From DAOUFU01 sp034429275 (lineage in GTDB: Bacteria > Chloroflexota > Anaerolineae > Aggregatilineales > Aggregatilineaceae), in contig DAOUFU010000350.1 of the NCBI GenBank assembly GCA_034429275.1, forward strand, positions 1 to 54,371: a stretch of 54,371 nt of DNA, written 5' to 3'. Positions 24,364 through 32,119 of this stretch are shown here, one piece after another. The notes below the pieces were generated by a model, which saw nothing but the letters and a program-made list of their open reading frames with translations, made no database searches and was not told where the DNA came from. Every line of letters starts with the position of its first letter. Within the stretch, counting starts at the first letter, position 1. Made by a program: the position numbers and the translations under genes.

Positions 24364-24801
24364 ATGTCAGCAGAAGTGACCAAAGGGCTGAACAGCCTGG
24401 CGGCAGATGCGATGGTGCTCTATCAAAAACTGCACCACTATCACTGGAATATTTCCGGCAAGGAGTTCTTCAGCCTGCACGCCAAGTTCCAGGAGCTTTA
24501 TGAGTACTTCGCCCTGGTGCTCGATGACGTGGCTGAGCGCGTCTTGACCATTGGCGGCAAGCCGCCGCGCACGCTCGCCGAGGTGCTCACTCTGGCATCG
24601 CTGAAGGAAGACCCGGACCTGCCCAAGAACGAGAAGGAATTCATCCAGAACACCATCGCCGATCTTCAGGCATTGGTGACGTCGATCCACAAATTGACCG
24701 AGACCGCCGAGAAGGCCAATGATCGTGGGACGATTGTCCTGCTCGATGACCTGAGCGGCCAGATCGAGAAGCATATCTGGATGCTGAAGGCGAACCTGTA
24801 A
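24364..24801 (+). CDS. dps: Dps-family ferritin-like protein
   Basis: A 145-residue four-helix-bundle protein of the Dps/bacterioferritin-like group. Helix A contains LYQKLHHYHWNISGKEFFSLH. Helix B contains FQELYEYFALVLDDVAERVLTIGG. The conserved His, Asp and Glu residues there (HHYHW, DDVAER) form the inter-subunit ferroxidase site of Dps dodecamers. Dps proteins oxidise and store iron using hydrogen peroxide and protect DNA. The start at 24364 is fixed by a GAGGAGG RBS; the frame extends upstream without another RBS. The N-terminus is short, lacking the Lys-rich tail that E. coli Dps uses to bind DNA, so detoxification rather than DNA compaction is the likelier role. Confidence 0.93.
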   Translation: MSAEVTKGLNSLAADAMVLYQKLHHYHWNISGKEFFSLHAKFQELYEYFALVLDDVAERVLTIGGKPPRTLAEVLTLASLKEDPDLPKNEKEFIQNTIADLQALVTSIHKLTETAEKANDRGTIVLLDDLSGQIEKHIWMLKANL

Positions 24802-24827
24802 CCCTCTGGTGAGGGAAGCAGCGCACA

Positions 24828-24866
24828 AAAAAGACCGGGGCCGGATCAACCTGATCCGGCCCCGGT
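24828..24866. terminator. Convergent terminator between dps and the membrane-protein gene
   Basis: A 15-bp stem, ACCGGGGCCGGATCA / TGATCCGGCCCCGGT (24834-24848, 24852-24866). Read on the minus strand it is followed by a run of six T, so it best serves the minus-strand gene. The plus-strand T run is weak. Confidence 0.85.
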
Positions 24867-24875
24867 GGTTTAATT

Positions 24876-25436
24876 TCACACCCGCGGCTTATGTTTTTTG
24901 ATGGCATTGAGCAGGGCGGGATAGTCGGTGTGGCTGTGGCTGGCGATGCCAAACGCATGCCTGCGACCCAGCCCGGCCATCACCCCCACGATCATAAACA
25001 CGCGCGGCAGGCCGTCCGCGATCACCAACTGGCCGGTGAGTTCGCGCTGGCCGCGCCGGGTTGTGCCGCGCCGGATCAGCGTGTGATCGGCCAGCCCGCG
25101 CACGGCGGACCAGGGTACCCAGACTCCGCGTCCCAGCGCGGGCCGCAGCCACAGTCCGCGCTCGTAGACGGTCACGCGCGGGTGCAGCACGATCAGCAGC
25201 GGCAGCGGCGCACACATCGCCACCAGGAAGACCGCCATCAGGGCCATCAGCGGCAGCCCATGAATGATCGCCAGCGCCAGCAGCCCGATCACCGCGCCCG
25301 CTGCACCGATCAGCCCAGCCGCCGCCGCGATCGCGATCAGCCGCCAGATCAGGGCGTTGGGGTGGGCGTGGTCGGAGATCAACGCGCCGCGTTCCTGAAG
25401 ATCAGGCGAATTGGGGCCGCGAGAAGGGTCGATCAT
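24876..25436 (-). CDS. Small membrane protein of unknown function
   Basis: A 186-residue protein. The hydrophilic N-terminus (about 30 residues) is followed by two hydrophobic segments (about 30-58 and 60-85). A soluble beta-rich C-terminal part (VTVYERGLWLRPALGRGVWVPWSAVRGL...RVFMIVGVMAGL) has the look of a PH-like bacterial domain, with the repeated pattern of strand, basic residues and W-x-x-V. No catalytic motif is visible. It is divergent from the TipA-like regulator gene, sharing a 140-bp promoter region, but regulation by that protein is only a possibility. Confidence 0.7.
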   Translation of the reverse strand: MIDPSRGPNSPDLQERGALISDHAHPNALIWRLIAIAAAAGLIGAAGAVIGLLALAIIHGLPLMALMAVFLVAMCAPLPLLIVLHPRVTVYERGLWLRPALGRGVWVPWSAVRGLADHTLIRRGTTRRGQRELTGQLVIADGLPRVFMIVGVMAGLGRRHAFGIASHSHTDYPALLNAIKKHKPRV

Positions 25437-25519
25437 GGGATCAGCCTCCTGGTGCGCGCGGTTCGCGCGAGGTCCATGCCGCCAAGTGTATCGCCGGATG
25501 CCAGGTGCGCCACACCCTC

Positions 25520-25550
25520 TTGACTCTCACGTTACGTGATGGTTTATCAT
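25520..25550 (+). promoter_or_regulatory. MerR-type promoter and operator of the TipA-like regulator
   Basis: TTGACT (25520-25525) and TATCAT (25545-25550) are separated by 19 bp. This is the over-long spacer that MerR-family activators untwist. Inside it lies the dyad TCACGT-T-ACGTGA (25527-25539). This strongly suggests autoregulation of the gene at 25577. Confidence 0.82.
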
Positions 25551-25576
25551 ACGGCCAGCATCGAGGAGCGAAACCC

Positions 25577-26338
25577 ATGGTGACCGTTCGACAACTGGCC
25601 CGGCTGGCAGGGATCAGCGTGCGCACGCTGCATCACTATGACGCCATCGGGCTGCTCAAGCCCACACGGATCGGCGACAACGGCTATCGCTATTACGGCG
25701 ATGAGGCCATGCTCCGGCTCCAACAAATCCTGTTCTTCCGCGAACTGGATTTGAGCCTGGCGGAGATCAAAACCATTCTCGACCAGCCGGAGTTCGATGT
25801 CGTCGCGACGCTGAACAGTCACCGCCGCGCCCTGGGCGAGAAGATCGAGCGGTTGACGCGCCTGATCGCTACCGTAGACCGCACCATCATGCACCTGACA
25901 GGAGAACAACCGATGAGTAACAGCCAGCTTTTCGCCGGGTTTACCCCCGAAGAAGAGGAATACTACACCGAACAGGCTCGGCAGCGTTATGGGGCCGAGA
26001 GGGTGAACGAATCCGTAAAGCGCTGGAACAGTTACAGCCCGCAGAAGAAAGCCGACATCATGGCTGAAGGACAGACCATCTACACCGGCCTGGTGGATGC
26101 CATGCCGCAGGGCGCATCCAGCGCAGCGGTCCAGGCGCTGGTGGCCCAGTGGCACCAGAACATTCGCCATTTCTATGAGCCAACCGTCGAGATTCTGCGC
26201 GGATTGGGTCAGCTTTACGTGAACAGCCCGGATTTCGCCAACCGATTTCGCCAGCTTCACCCCGACCTGCCCGAATTCCTGCGCGAGGCCATTACTCACT
26301 ACTGCGACTCGCTGGAATCAGATGGGTCCAACGGATAG
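25577..26338 (+). CDS. MerR-family regulator with TipAS antibiotic-recognition-like domain
   Basis: A 253-residue regulator. Residues 1-70 are a MerR DNA-binding domain (MVTVRQLARLAGISVRTLHHYDAIGLLKP...NGYRYYGDEAMLRLQQI), followed by the dimerisation coiled coil (about 75-115). Residues about 130-245 match TipAS, the helical drug-binding domain (SQLFAGFTPEEEEYYTEQARQRYG, W-rich central part, LHPDLPEFLREAITHYC). TipA-like proteins sense thiopeptides or other cationic or hydrophobic drugs and activate resistance genes. The start at 25577 follows GAGGAG; the upstream in-frame extension would cross the promoter. The only obvious target in the window is its own promoter. Confidence 0.9.
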   Translation: MVTVRQLARLAGISVRTLHHYDAIGLLKPTRIGDNGYRYYGDEAMLRLQQILFFRELDLSLAEIKTILDQPEFDVVATLNSHRRALGEKIERLTRLIATVDRTIMHLTGEQPMSNSQLFAGFTPEEEEYYTEQARQRYGAERVNESVKRWNSYSPQKKADIMAEGQTIYTGLVDAMPQGASSAAVQALVAQWHQNIRHFYEPTVEILRGLGQLYVNSPDFANRFRQLHPDLPEFLREAITHYCDSLESDGSNG

Positions 26339-26498
26339 CGGTGTTTGACCTCACGGGGGCACATGGATCGACGCCGTGTGCCCCTCAGGTCCCATTTCGC
26401 CTCTGCCGGGTTGTCTGGTAAACTACAGGCAGAAACAAGGCGGCATGTGCCCGGTGTAGGCATCCTGGCCCGGCATCCCTGTGGAGGCGAAACATTCT

Positions 26499-27323
26499 AT
26501 GGCGAAAAAACGCCTGTTGATCATCGAAGATGATATTGACGTATCGGAGATGTTGGCGACCTATTTTGAGAGCCAGGGATATGAAGTTTTCCACGCAGAA
26601 GAGGGACAGACAGGGATCGCGCTAAGCCGGTCCAAATTCCCTAACCTCATCCTGCTCGATGTCATGCTGCCCGATATGGACGGCTTCGAAGTATGCCGCG
26701 CGCTGCGCACCTCCACGCTGACCAAATACATCCCGATCACCTTTCTCACCCAGCGCGACAGCCGCGCCGACAAAGTCGCCGGTCTGGAACTGGGCGCGGA
26801 TGATTACGTGGTCAAGCCGTTTGACATCGAAGAGCTGCGCCTGCGCGTTCAGGGGTCGATCCGACGGGCCTCGCGCGATCATCTGCACGAACGCCGCACC
26901 GGGCTGCCCTCTGGGCCAATGGTGCGCGCCGAGCTTGACCGTTTGTCGCATATTCCTGGCTGGTATCACCTGGATATTCAACTCAGCGGCCTGAGCCTGT
27001 TCCGCGAATCCTACGGGTTCATTGCCGCCGATGAGGCGCTGGCGCTGACCGCACACGTGCTGTCCGAGGTCATCGGTGAGCGGGGCACCCCCAACGACTT
27101 CATCGGCACGCCGGATGAGGGGCAGTTCGTGATCTTTACCTTCGCGCCGGATCTTGCAGGATTGCTCCAGGCCTTACGCGACCGCTTTAACGAGCGCCGG
27201 GCCTCGCTGTACAACTTCGTCGATGCCGAGCGCGGGTTCATGGTGCTTCACGCCGGCACGCCCGATGAACGCCGCGAGCCGCTGATGTCGCTGGTCGTCA
27301 CCCAAATCAGCTACGGCACCTGA
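26499..27323 (+). CDS. Response regulator with receiver domain and degenerate GGDEF-type output
   Basis: A 274-residue two-component protein. The receiver domain (residues 4-120) has the acidic pair E10-D11-D12, phosphoacceptor D54 (LILLDVMLPD), the T/S switch region and the conserved lysine in VVKPF. The C-terminal domain (about 128-270) follows GGDEF topology: TGLPSG in place of DxLTGLPNR, then a long helix and GTPDEGQFVIFT where GGDEF should be. Loss of the GGDEF residues predicts no diguanylate cyclase activity; it may bind nucleotide or a protein instead. The ATG at 26499 lies about 11 nt after GGAGG. No kinase gene is adjacent. Confidence 0.85.
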   Translation: MAKKRLLIIEDDIDVSEMLATYFESQGYEVFHAEEGQTGIALSRSKFPNLILLDVMLPDMDGFEVCRALRTSTLTKYIPITFLTQRDSRADKVAGLELGADDYVVKPFDIEELRLRVQGSIRRASRDHLHERRTGLPSGPMVRAELDRLSHIPGWYHLDIQLSGLSLFRESYGFIAADEALALTAHVLSEVIGERGTPNDFIGTPDEGQFVIFTFAPDLAGLLQALRDRFNERRASLYNFVDAERGFMVLHAGTPDERREPLMSLVVTQISYGT

Positions 27324-27369
27324 TCCGCTCATTAGGCGTTTTGGCCAGTGCGTTCGCCGCACGGTGTGC

Positions 27370-27375
27370 TATACT
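27370..27375 (+). promoter_or_regulatory. Possible -10 box upstream of gatA
   Basis: TATACT lies about 100 nt before gatA. No convincing -35 was seen at normal spacing. Confidence 0.3.
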
Positions 27376-27473
27376 TCCGGGCGTTGCCTGTGGGCGCTGC
27401 CTGCGGGTAATACCCGGTTTTGTCGAGCAGGGCGCGCCTGGCGTGCCCGCATGGTTACTCACGGAAAAACCCG

Positions 27474-28925
27474 ATGCTGACCGATCTCACCCTGACCGAG
27501 GCGCTTACCCGGCTGCGCGCCGGGGCGCTGACCTCTGTGGCGCTGACCCAGGCCTACCTGGATCGAATCGCCGCGCTGAACGACCAGATTCACGCCTATC
27601 TCACGGTGACGGCGGAGCAGGCGCTCGAACAGGCGGCTCATGCCGATGCCCGCCGCGCCCAGGGGGACGACTCGGCGCTGCTGGGCATCCCGCTGGCGAT
27701 CAAAGATGTGCTGGTGACCGAGGGCGTGCCGACCACCTGCGGATCGCGCATCCTCGAAGGTTTCATCCCGCCCTATACCGCGACGGCAGTTCGCAAGCTG
27801 TTTGATGCGGGCGCAGTCATGCTGGGCAAGACCAACACCGACGAGTTCGCGATGGGGTCCTCCACCGAGAATTCGGGCTATGTGACCACGCGCAACCCGT
27901 GGGACCGGGATCGCGTGCCGGGCGGCAGCAGCGGCGGCAGCGCGGCAGCGGTCGCGGCGCGGCTCGCACCGGGCGCGCTGGGTACCGATACCGGCGGCAG
28001 CGTGCGCCAGCCGGCGGCCTTCTGCGGCATCTGCGCGATCAAGCCGTCGTATGGGCGGGTTTCGCGCTACGGGCTGATCGCGTTCGCCTCGTCGCTGGAC
28101 CAGATCGGGGTGTTTGGGCGCTCGGCAGAAGACATGGCCGTGCTGCTGGGCGTCATTGCAGGGCACGATCCGCGTGACAGCACCAGTATGCCGGTCGAGG
28201 TGCCGGATTACCTCGCCGCGCTGACAGGCGACATCGCCGGGCTGCGAATCGGCATCCCGGATGAATATTTCACCCAGGGCATCCAGCCCGAAATCGAGGC
28301 GGCGCTGCGTGCGGCGATTGACCAGATGGCCGCGCTGGGGGCCGAAGTGCGCCCGATCAGCCTGCCGCATACGCAGTACTCGCTGCCGGTCTATTACCTG
28401 ATCGCCCCGGCGGAAGCCTCGGCCAATCTTGCCCGCTTCGACGGCGTGCGCTACGGTCCGCGCCGCTCGCAAGGGGCCAAGTGGGATACCTATAAAGCCA
28501 CGCGCGGCCAGGGCTTCGGCCCGGAGGTCAAGCGGCGGATCATGTTGGGGACGTATGCGCTCTCGGCGGGCTATTACGACGCCTACTATCTGAAGGCGCA
28601 AAAAGTGCGCACGTTGATCCGCCAGGACTTCGACAAGGCATTCGAGTCTGTGGACCTGATCATCGCGCCCACCACGCCCACGACCGCTTTCCGCATCGGT
28701 GAAAAGACGGATGACCCGCTCCAGATGTATCTCTCGGACGTGTATACGCTGGCGGCGAGCCTGGCGGGGATCGTGGGCGCGGTCGTGCCATGCGGCTTTG
28801 ACCAGCAGCACCTGCCAATCGGGATGCAGATCATCGGCCCGGCGTTTGGCGAGGCCGTTGTGCTGCGTGCCGCTCATGCCTACCAGCAGGTCACCGAATG
28901 GCATCACCGGCTCGCGCCGGTCTAG
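27474..28925 (+). CDS. gatA: Aspartyl/glutamyl-tRNA amidotransferase subunit A
   Basis: A 483-residue amidase-signature protein matching GatA. K77 (LAIKDVLVTEG), the cis-serine region around 152-156 (PGGSSGGSAAAVAA) and nucleophile S176 (GTDTGGSVRQPAAFCG) form the Ser-cisSer-Lys triad. KPSYGRVSRYGLIAFASSLDQIG and the C-terminal VPCGFDQQHLPIGMQIIG are GatA hallmarks. With GatB and GatC it converts Glu-tRNA(Gln) and/or Asp-tRNA(Asn) to the amidated forms, supplying ammonia from glutamine. gatB and gatC are not adjacent. The ATG at 27474 has only a weak purine stretch upstream. proS follows 149 nt later from its own promoter. Confidence 0.96.
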   Translation: MLTDLTLTEALTRLRAGALTSVALTQAYLDRIAALNDQIHAYLTVTAEQALEQAAHADARRAQGDDSALLGIPLAIKDVLVTEGVPTTCGSRILEGFIPPYTATAVRKLFDAGAVMLGKTNTDEFAMGSSTENSGYVTTRNPWDRDRVPGGSSGGSAAAVAARLAPGALGTDTGGSVRQPAAFCGICAIKPSYGRVSRYGLIAFASSLDQIGVFGRSAEDMAVLLGVIAGHDPRDSTSMPVEVPDYLAALTGDIAGLRIGIPDEYFTQGIQPEIEAALRAAIDQMAALGAEVRPISLPHTQYSLPVYYLIAPAEASANLARFDGVRYGPRRSQGAKWDTYKATRGQGFGPEVKRRIMLGTYALSAGYYDAYYLKAQKVRTLIRQDFDKAFESVDLIIAPTTPTTAFRIGEKTDDPLQMYLSDVYTLAASLAGIVGAVVPCGFDQQHLPIGMQIIGPAFGEAVVLRAAHAYQQVTEWHHRLAPV

Positions 28926-28980
28926 GTTCGCCATGCCGCCCGGCGTGCGACTCTCCCTGCCACCGGGCGGGCAAATACGC

Positions 28981-28986
28981 TACAAT
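28981..28986 (+). promoter_or_regulatory. Predicted -10 box of proS
   Basis: TACAAT lies 94 nt before the proS start. A poor -35 (CTGCCA) lies 18 bp upstream of it. Confidence 0.4.
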
Positions 28987-29020
28987 AAGCCGCTATCAGG
29001 CGGTTGTTGGCTCGCACCAT

Positions 29021-29045
29021 GAGGCGGGGTGAACCCGCCTCTTGA
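29021..29045 (+). other. Hairpin in the proS leader
   Basis: GAGGCGGG-GTGAA-CCCGCCTC (29021-29041) is followed by TTGATT. It lies between the predicted -10 and the proS RBS. It could be an attenuator-like or stabilising hairpin. The leader is too short for a T-box and no specifier loop is evident. Confidence 0.45.
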
Positions 29046-29074
29046 TTAGTCAGTATGTAAGGAGCAAATCAAAC

Positions 29075-30526
29075 GTGGCACAGCAGGGTGTGACTCCCCA
29101 GAGCGTGGATTTTTCCCGGTGGTATACCGATGTCGTGCAGAAAGCGGACCTGGCCGACTATTCGCCGGTGCGCGGCTGCATGATCATCAAGCCCTACGGC
29201 TACGAATTGTGGGAAGGGGTCAAGGGAGGGCTGGATCGCCGCTTTAAGGCGACCGGTCATCAGAATGCTTATTTCCCCCTGTTCATCCCCGAAAGTTTTT
29301 TGAAAAAGGAAGCCGAGCACGTTGAAGGATTTTCGCCGGAGCTGGCGGTGGTGACCATCGGCGGCGGCAAGGAGCTGGAAGAGCCGCTGGTCGTGCGCCC
29401 GACCTCCGAGACGATCATCGGCTGGGCATTCCAGAAATGGGTGCAGTCACACCGCGACCTGCCGCTGCTGATCAACCAGTGGGCGAACGTGGTTCGTTGG
29501 GAGATGCGCACGCGGCTGTTTTTGCGCACGATGGAGTTCCTGTGGCAGGAAGGGCATACCGCCCATGCCACGCACGCCGAGGCGCTGGAAGAGACCATGC
29601 GCATGTTGGGCGTGTATACCGATTTCGCCGTCAACGACGCGGCCATCCCGGTGATTCCGGGACGCAAGAGCAACCAGGAACGCTTCGCGGGCGCGCTGTC
29701 GAGCTTCAGCATCGAGGCGATGATGCGCGATGGTAAGGCGCTGCAGGCGGGGACCAGCCACGACCTGGGGCAGAATTTCGCCAAAGCGTTCGAGATTCAG
29801 TTCACCGACGAAAACAACGAGCTTCAGTTCTGTTGGACCACCTCGTGGGGCCTCAGCACGCGCATGGTAGGCGCGGTGGTGATGGCGCACGGCGACGATC
29901 AGGGCCTGCGGCTGCCGCCCAAGCTCGCCCCCTACCAGGTGGTGATTGTCCCCATCTGGCGCAAAGAGGACGAGCAAGCCCGCGTGATGGAGACGGTCAC
30001 CCGCTGCGCCGCGCTGCTGACCGATGCGGGTATTCGGGTCCATGTGGACAGCCGTGACACGCTCTCGCCCGGCTTCAAGTTCAACGATTGGGAGATGCGC
30101 GGCGTGCCGCTGCGCATGGAGATCGGCCCGAAGGATGTCGAGAAGGGTACGGTCGCCCTGGCCCGGCGCGATATGCCCGGCAAAGAGGGCAAATCGTTTG
30201 TACCGCAGGAAGGTATCGCTGCTGTGGTGCGCACCACCCTCGATTCGATCCAGGCCGGGCTGCTGCAGCAGGCCACCGAGTTCCGCGACAGCCACCTGCA
30301 CGAAGTCACCGGCAGCTACCGGCAGTTCATCGAAGTGATTGACGGCGGCGAGTGGGCATTGAGCTGGTTCTGCGGTGGGGCGGCGTGCGAGGCGAAGGTC
30401 AAAGAGGATGCCCAGGCGGCCAGCCGGTGCTTCCCGCTCGACCAGCCGCACCCCGGCGAGCACGGCAAATGCATCATCTGCGGCGGCGAGGCATCGGAGA
30501 TGGCCTATTTCGCGCGGTCCTATTAA
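29075..30526 (+). CDS. proS: Proline--tRNA ligase, short archaeal/eukaryote-like type
   Basis: A 483-residue class II synthetase of the type without the YbaK-like editing insertion. Class II motif 2 is seen in RWEMRTRLFLRTMEFLWQEGH, with the following GTSHDLGQNFAKAFEI and, near motif 3, TSWGLSTRMVGAVVMAHGDD. The anticodon-binding domain starts at about 285 (YQVVIVPIWRKE). The C-terminal domain has CGGAACEAKVKEDA and CIICGGEASEMAYFARSY, the zinc-binding end with a terminal tyrosine typical of this type. It charges tRNA-Pro. The GTG start at 29075 follows AAGGAG by 10 nt; an in-frame TTG further upstream has no RBS. Confidence 0.96.
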   Translation: MAQQGVTPQSVDFSRWYTDVVQKADLADYSPVRGCMIIKPYGYELWEGVKGGLDRRFKATGHQNAYFPLFIPESFLKKEAEHVEGFSPELAVVTIGGGKELEEPLVVRPTSETIIGWAFQKWVQSHRDLPLLINQWANVVRWEMRTRLFLRTMEFLWQEGHTAHATHAEALEETMRMLGVYTDFAVNDAAIPVIPGRKSNQERFAGALSSFSIEAMMRDGKALQAGTSHDLGQNFAKAFEIQFTDENNELQFCWTTSWGLSTRMVGAVVMAHGDDQGLRLPPKLAPYQVVIVPIWRKEDEQARVMETVTRCAALLTDAGIRVHVDSRDTLSPGFKFNDWEMRGVPLRMEIGPKDVEKGTVALARRDMPGKEGKSFVPQEGIAAVVRTTLDSIQAGLLQQATEFRDSHLHEVTGSYRQFIEVIDGGEWALSWFCGGAACEAKVKEDAQAASRCFPLDQPHPGEHGKCIICGGEASEMAYFARSY

Positions 30527-30634
30527 GCGATCGCACAGCGAGCGCAGGGTGGCAGCAGGGTGAAGAGGCGCGCGTTAGGGTACAATTGCCGTCAAGAATA
30601 TGATGTTGGTCTGGATTGTGAGGGTATGACTGCT

Positions 30635-31828
30635 ATGGCACGCAAACAACTTATGACGATCCTGGCGGCGCTGTTGATCGCCGCATGGCTGGTGCCGGGC
30701 TTGGTTCCGGCGGCGGCGCAGGATGCCGTGACCGTGCGCACCGTGTACGAGATGCGGCTGCGCGGCGGCCCTGGCACGCAGTTCGGCACCGTGGCCATCG
30801 TGCCGCCGAATACCGTGCTGGTGTTGGAAGCGCGCGACGAAGAGACCGCCTGGCTGCTCGGTCACACCGAAGATGGCGCGTACCGGGGATGGGTGGCGGC
30901 CCTGTATACCGCCGTGTTGAGCGGATCGGTGCACTGGCTGCCCGTCAGCGCCGAGGTTCTGCCCGTGCCCGAATCTCCGGCTGGGGGTGCGGCGCAGCCC
31001 GGCGGTGTGAGTGCCAACCCCAACTATGCCGGGATCGAAATGGGCGGCTTCGATCCGACCTCGGTTGCCGGCATCGATCTCACCAAAATCCCGATCATTG
31101 CCCGCCCGACCAGCACCGCCCGCGCTATCTTCTGGCAAGGCAAGGCGATGGGGCGCAATCCGCAGGTGGTGGCCAAAGTCGGCGACTGCTTCTCGGCCCA
31201 CGAGTATTACCTCAATCCCTTTGGCTGGGACAAGTATAACCTGGGCGAATATACCAATCTGCAGGACGTGATCAACTACTATCACGACTCCCTGGCGGTG
31301 GCGAGCTATGCTGCATCGGTAGGGTTTCTGGCCGGGGCGGTGATGGACCGCACCTGGACGGATCCGAACGTCTGCGACCCGCAGACCGAGTCGCCGCTCG
31401 ATTGCGAGTATCGCATCCGCAACCCCAGCGTGGCGCTGATCATGTTCGGCACGCAGGACATCCGGCTAATGACGCCGCGCCAGTTCGATATTTACCTGCG
31501 CGAAGTCGTGCGGATCACCCTGGCGGACAATATTGTGCCGATCCTGAGCACGGTACCCGGAAATCTGGATATGTGGAATCACACGATTCTCTACAACCAG
31601 ATCATCGTCAAGATCGCGCAGGACAACGATCTGCCGCTCATCAACCTGTGGCTGGCGCTGGAGCCGCTGCCGAACAAGGGGCTGGGCGACGATCACCTGC
31701 ACCTGAGCTTCCCGATCACCGAGCCGGGCGATTTTTCCAATGAGGAAAATCTCCAGACGGGATACGTGATGCGCAACCTGGTCACGCTGCAATCGCTGGA
31801 CGCGGTGTGGCGTGGGGCGATGCGCTAA
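30635..31828 (+). CDS. Secreted protein with SH3-like domain and SGNH/GDSL-like hydrolase domain
   Basis: A 397-residue exported protein. The signal peptide covers about residues 1-29 (cleavage near AAAQ). An SH3b-like domain spans about 30-95 (VRTVYEMRLRGGPGTQFGTVAIVPPNTVLVLEA written in short strands, then WVAALY). A Pro/Gly linker follows. The rest resembles an SGNH hydrolase: GDCFSAHEY for block I, where the nucleophile would be S (GDxxS), FGTQDI for the GxND block, and GDDHLHLSFP for DxxH. Expected activity is ester hydrolysis on surface glycans or lipids, outside the cell. The nucleophile assignment is tentative because block I is not a classical GDSL. TACAAT (30581-30586) precedes it. 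The ATG at 30635 has the best RBS spacing. Confidence 0.72.
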   Translation: MARKQLMTILAALLIAAWLVPGLVPAAAQDAVTVRTVYEMRLRGGPGTQFGTVAIVPPNTVLVLEARDEETAWLLGHTEDGAYRGWVAALYTAVLSGSVHWLPVSAEVLPVPESPAGGAAQPGGVSANPNYAGIEMGGFDPTSVAGIDLTKIPIIARPTSTARAIFWQGKAMGRNPQVVAKVGDCFSAHEYYLNPFGWDKYNLGEYTNLQDVINYYHDSLAVASYAASVGFLAGAVMDRTWTDPNVCDPQTESPLDCEYRIRNPSVALIMFGTQDIRLMTPRQFDIYLREVVRITLADNIVPILSTVPGNLDMWNHTILYNQIIVKIAQDNDLPLINLWLALEPLPNKGLGDDHLHLSFPITEPGDFSNEENLQTGYVMRNLVTLQSLDAVWRGAMR

Positions 31829-31866
31829 GACCCGCGCTCATCCATCAGCGGTAGGTATTGGGCATC

Positions 31867-31900
31867 ATCGGGGCGGATCCACACATCCGCCCCGATTTTT
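31867..31900 (+). terminator. Rho-independent terminator after the SGNH gene
   Basis: The 12-bp stem ATCGGGGCGGAT / ATCCGCCCCGAT is followed by five T. Confidence 0.92.
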
Positions 31901-31922
31901 ATAGGGGAATGCCGGATGCAGG

Positions 31923-31943
31923 TGAGTTCACGTTGAGTTCACG
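31923..31943. promoter_or_regulatory. Two direct repeats with 11-bp period (TGAGTTCACG), PHO-box-like
   Basis: TGAGTTCACG occurs at 31923-31932 and 31934-31943, exactly one helical turn apart. The core GTTCAC with 11-bp spacing resembles direct-repeat sites bound by OmpR/PhoB-type regulators, such as the GTTCACC repeats of PhoP in actinobacteria. No gene starts just downstream, so its target is unclear. Confidence 0.4.
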
Positions 31944-31992
31944 CCCTGCGCCGGGTGCTCAAACCTCCGGCGAAACACGGCGGATTTCTGCC

Positions 31993-32119
31993 CTAGGGCG
32001 TGTATGCAAAGTAGTACAATGCCTGCCACATCCCCAAGATAACGAACGTCAGGGCTGCGGCTCCCCTTCTCCCTGGGGGAGAAGGGGCCGGGGGATGAGG
32101 GTTTGCATACACACTCTAG
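31993..32119. mobile_element. MITE-like element, ~127 bp, with 18-bp terminal inverted repeats
   Basis: The left end is CTAGGGCGTGTATGCAAA (31993-32010). The right end, inverted (32102-32119), is CTAGAGTGTGTATGCAAA. They match at 16 of 18 positions and both carry CTAG at the outer edge. The interior has no coding capacity. It includes an 11-bp-stem hairpin CCCCTTCTCCC / GGGAGAAGGGG (32063-32087) and a TACAAT box (32015-32020). The structure fits a non-autonomous element mobilised by a transposase acting at CTAG/TA targets. The IS5-like assignment is a guess. Its right end overlaps the murE stop codon. Confidence 0.72.

Noticed and set aside
27459..28934. A 491-codon minus-strand frame over gatA
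   Set aside because: It is antisense to a clearly conserved GatA. High GC keeps the reverse frame open, and no family motif is present.
28981..29074. T-box riboswitch upstream of proS
   Set aside because: The leader is under 100 nt and has no T-box consensus or specifier loop, only one short hairpin.
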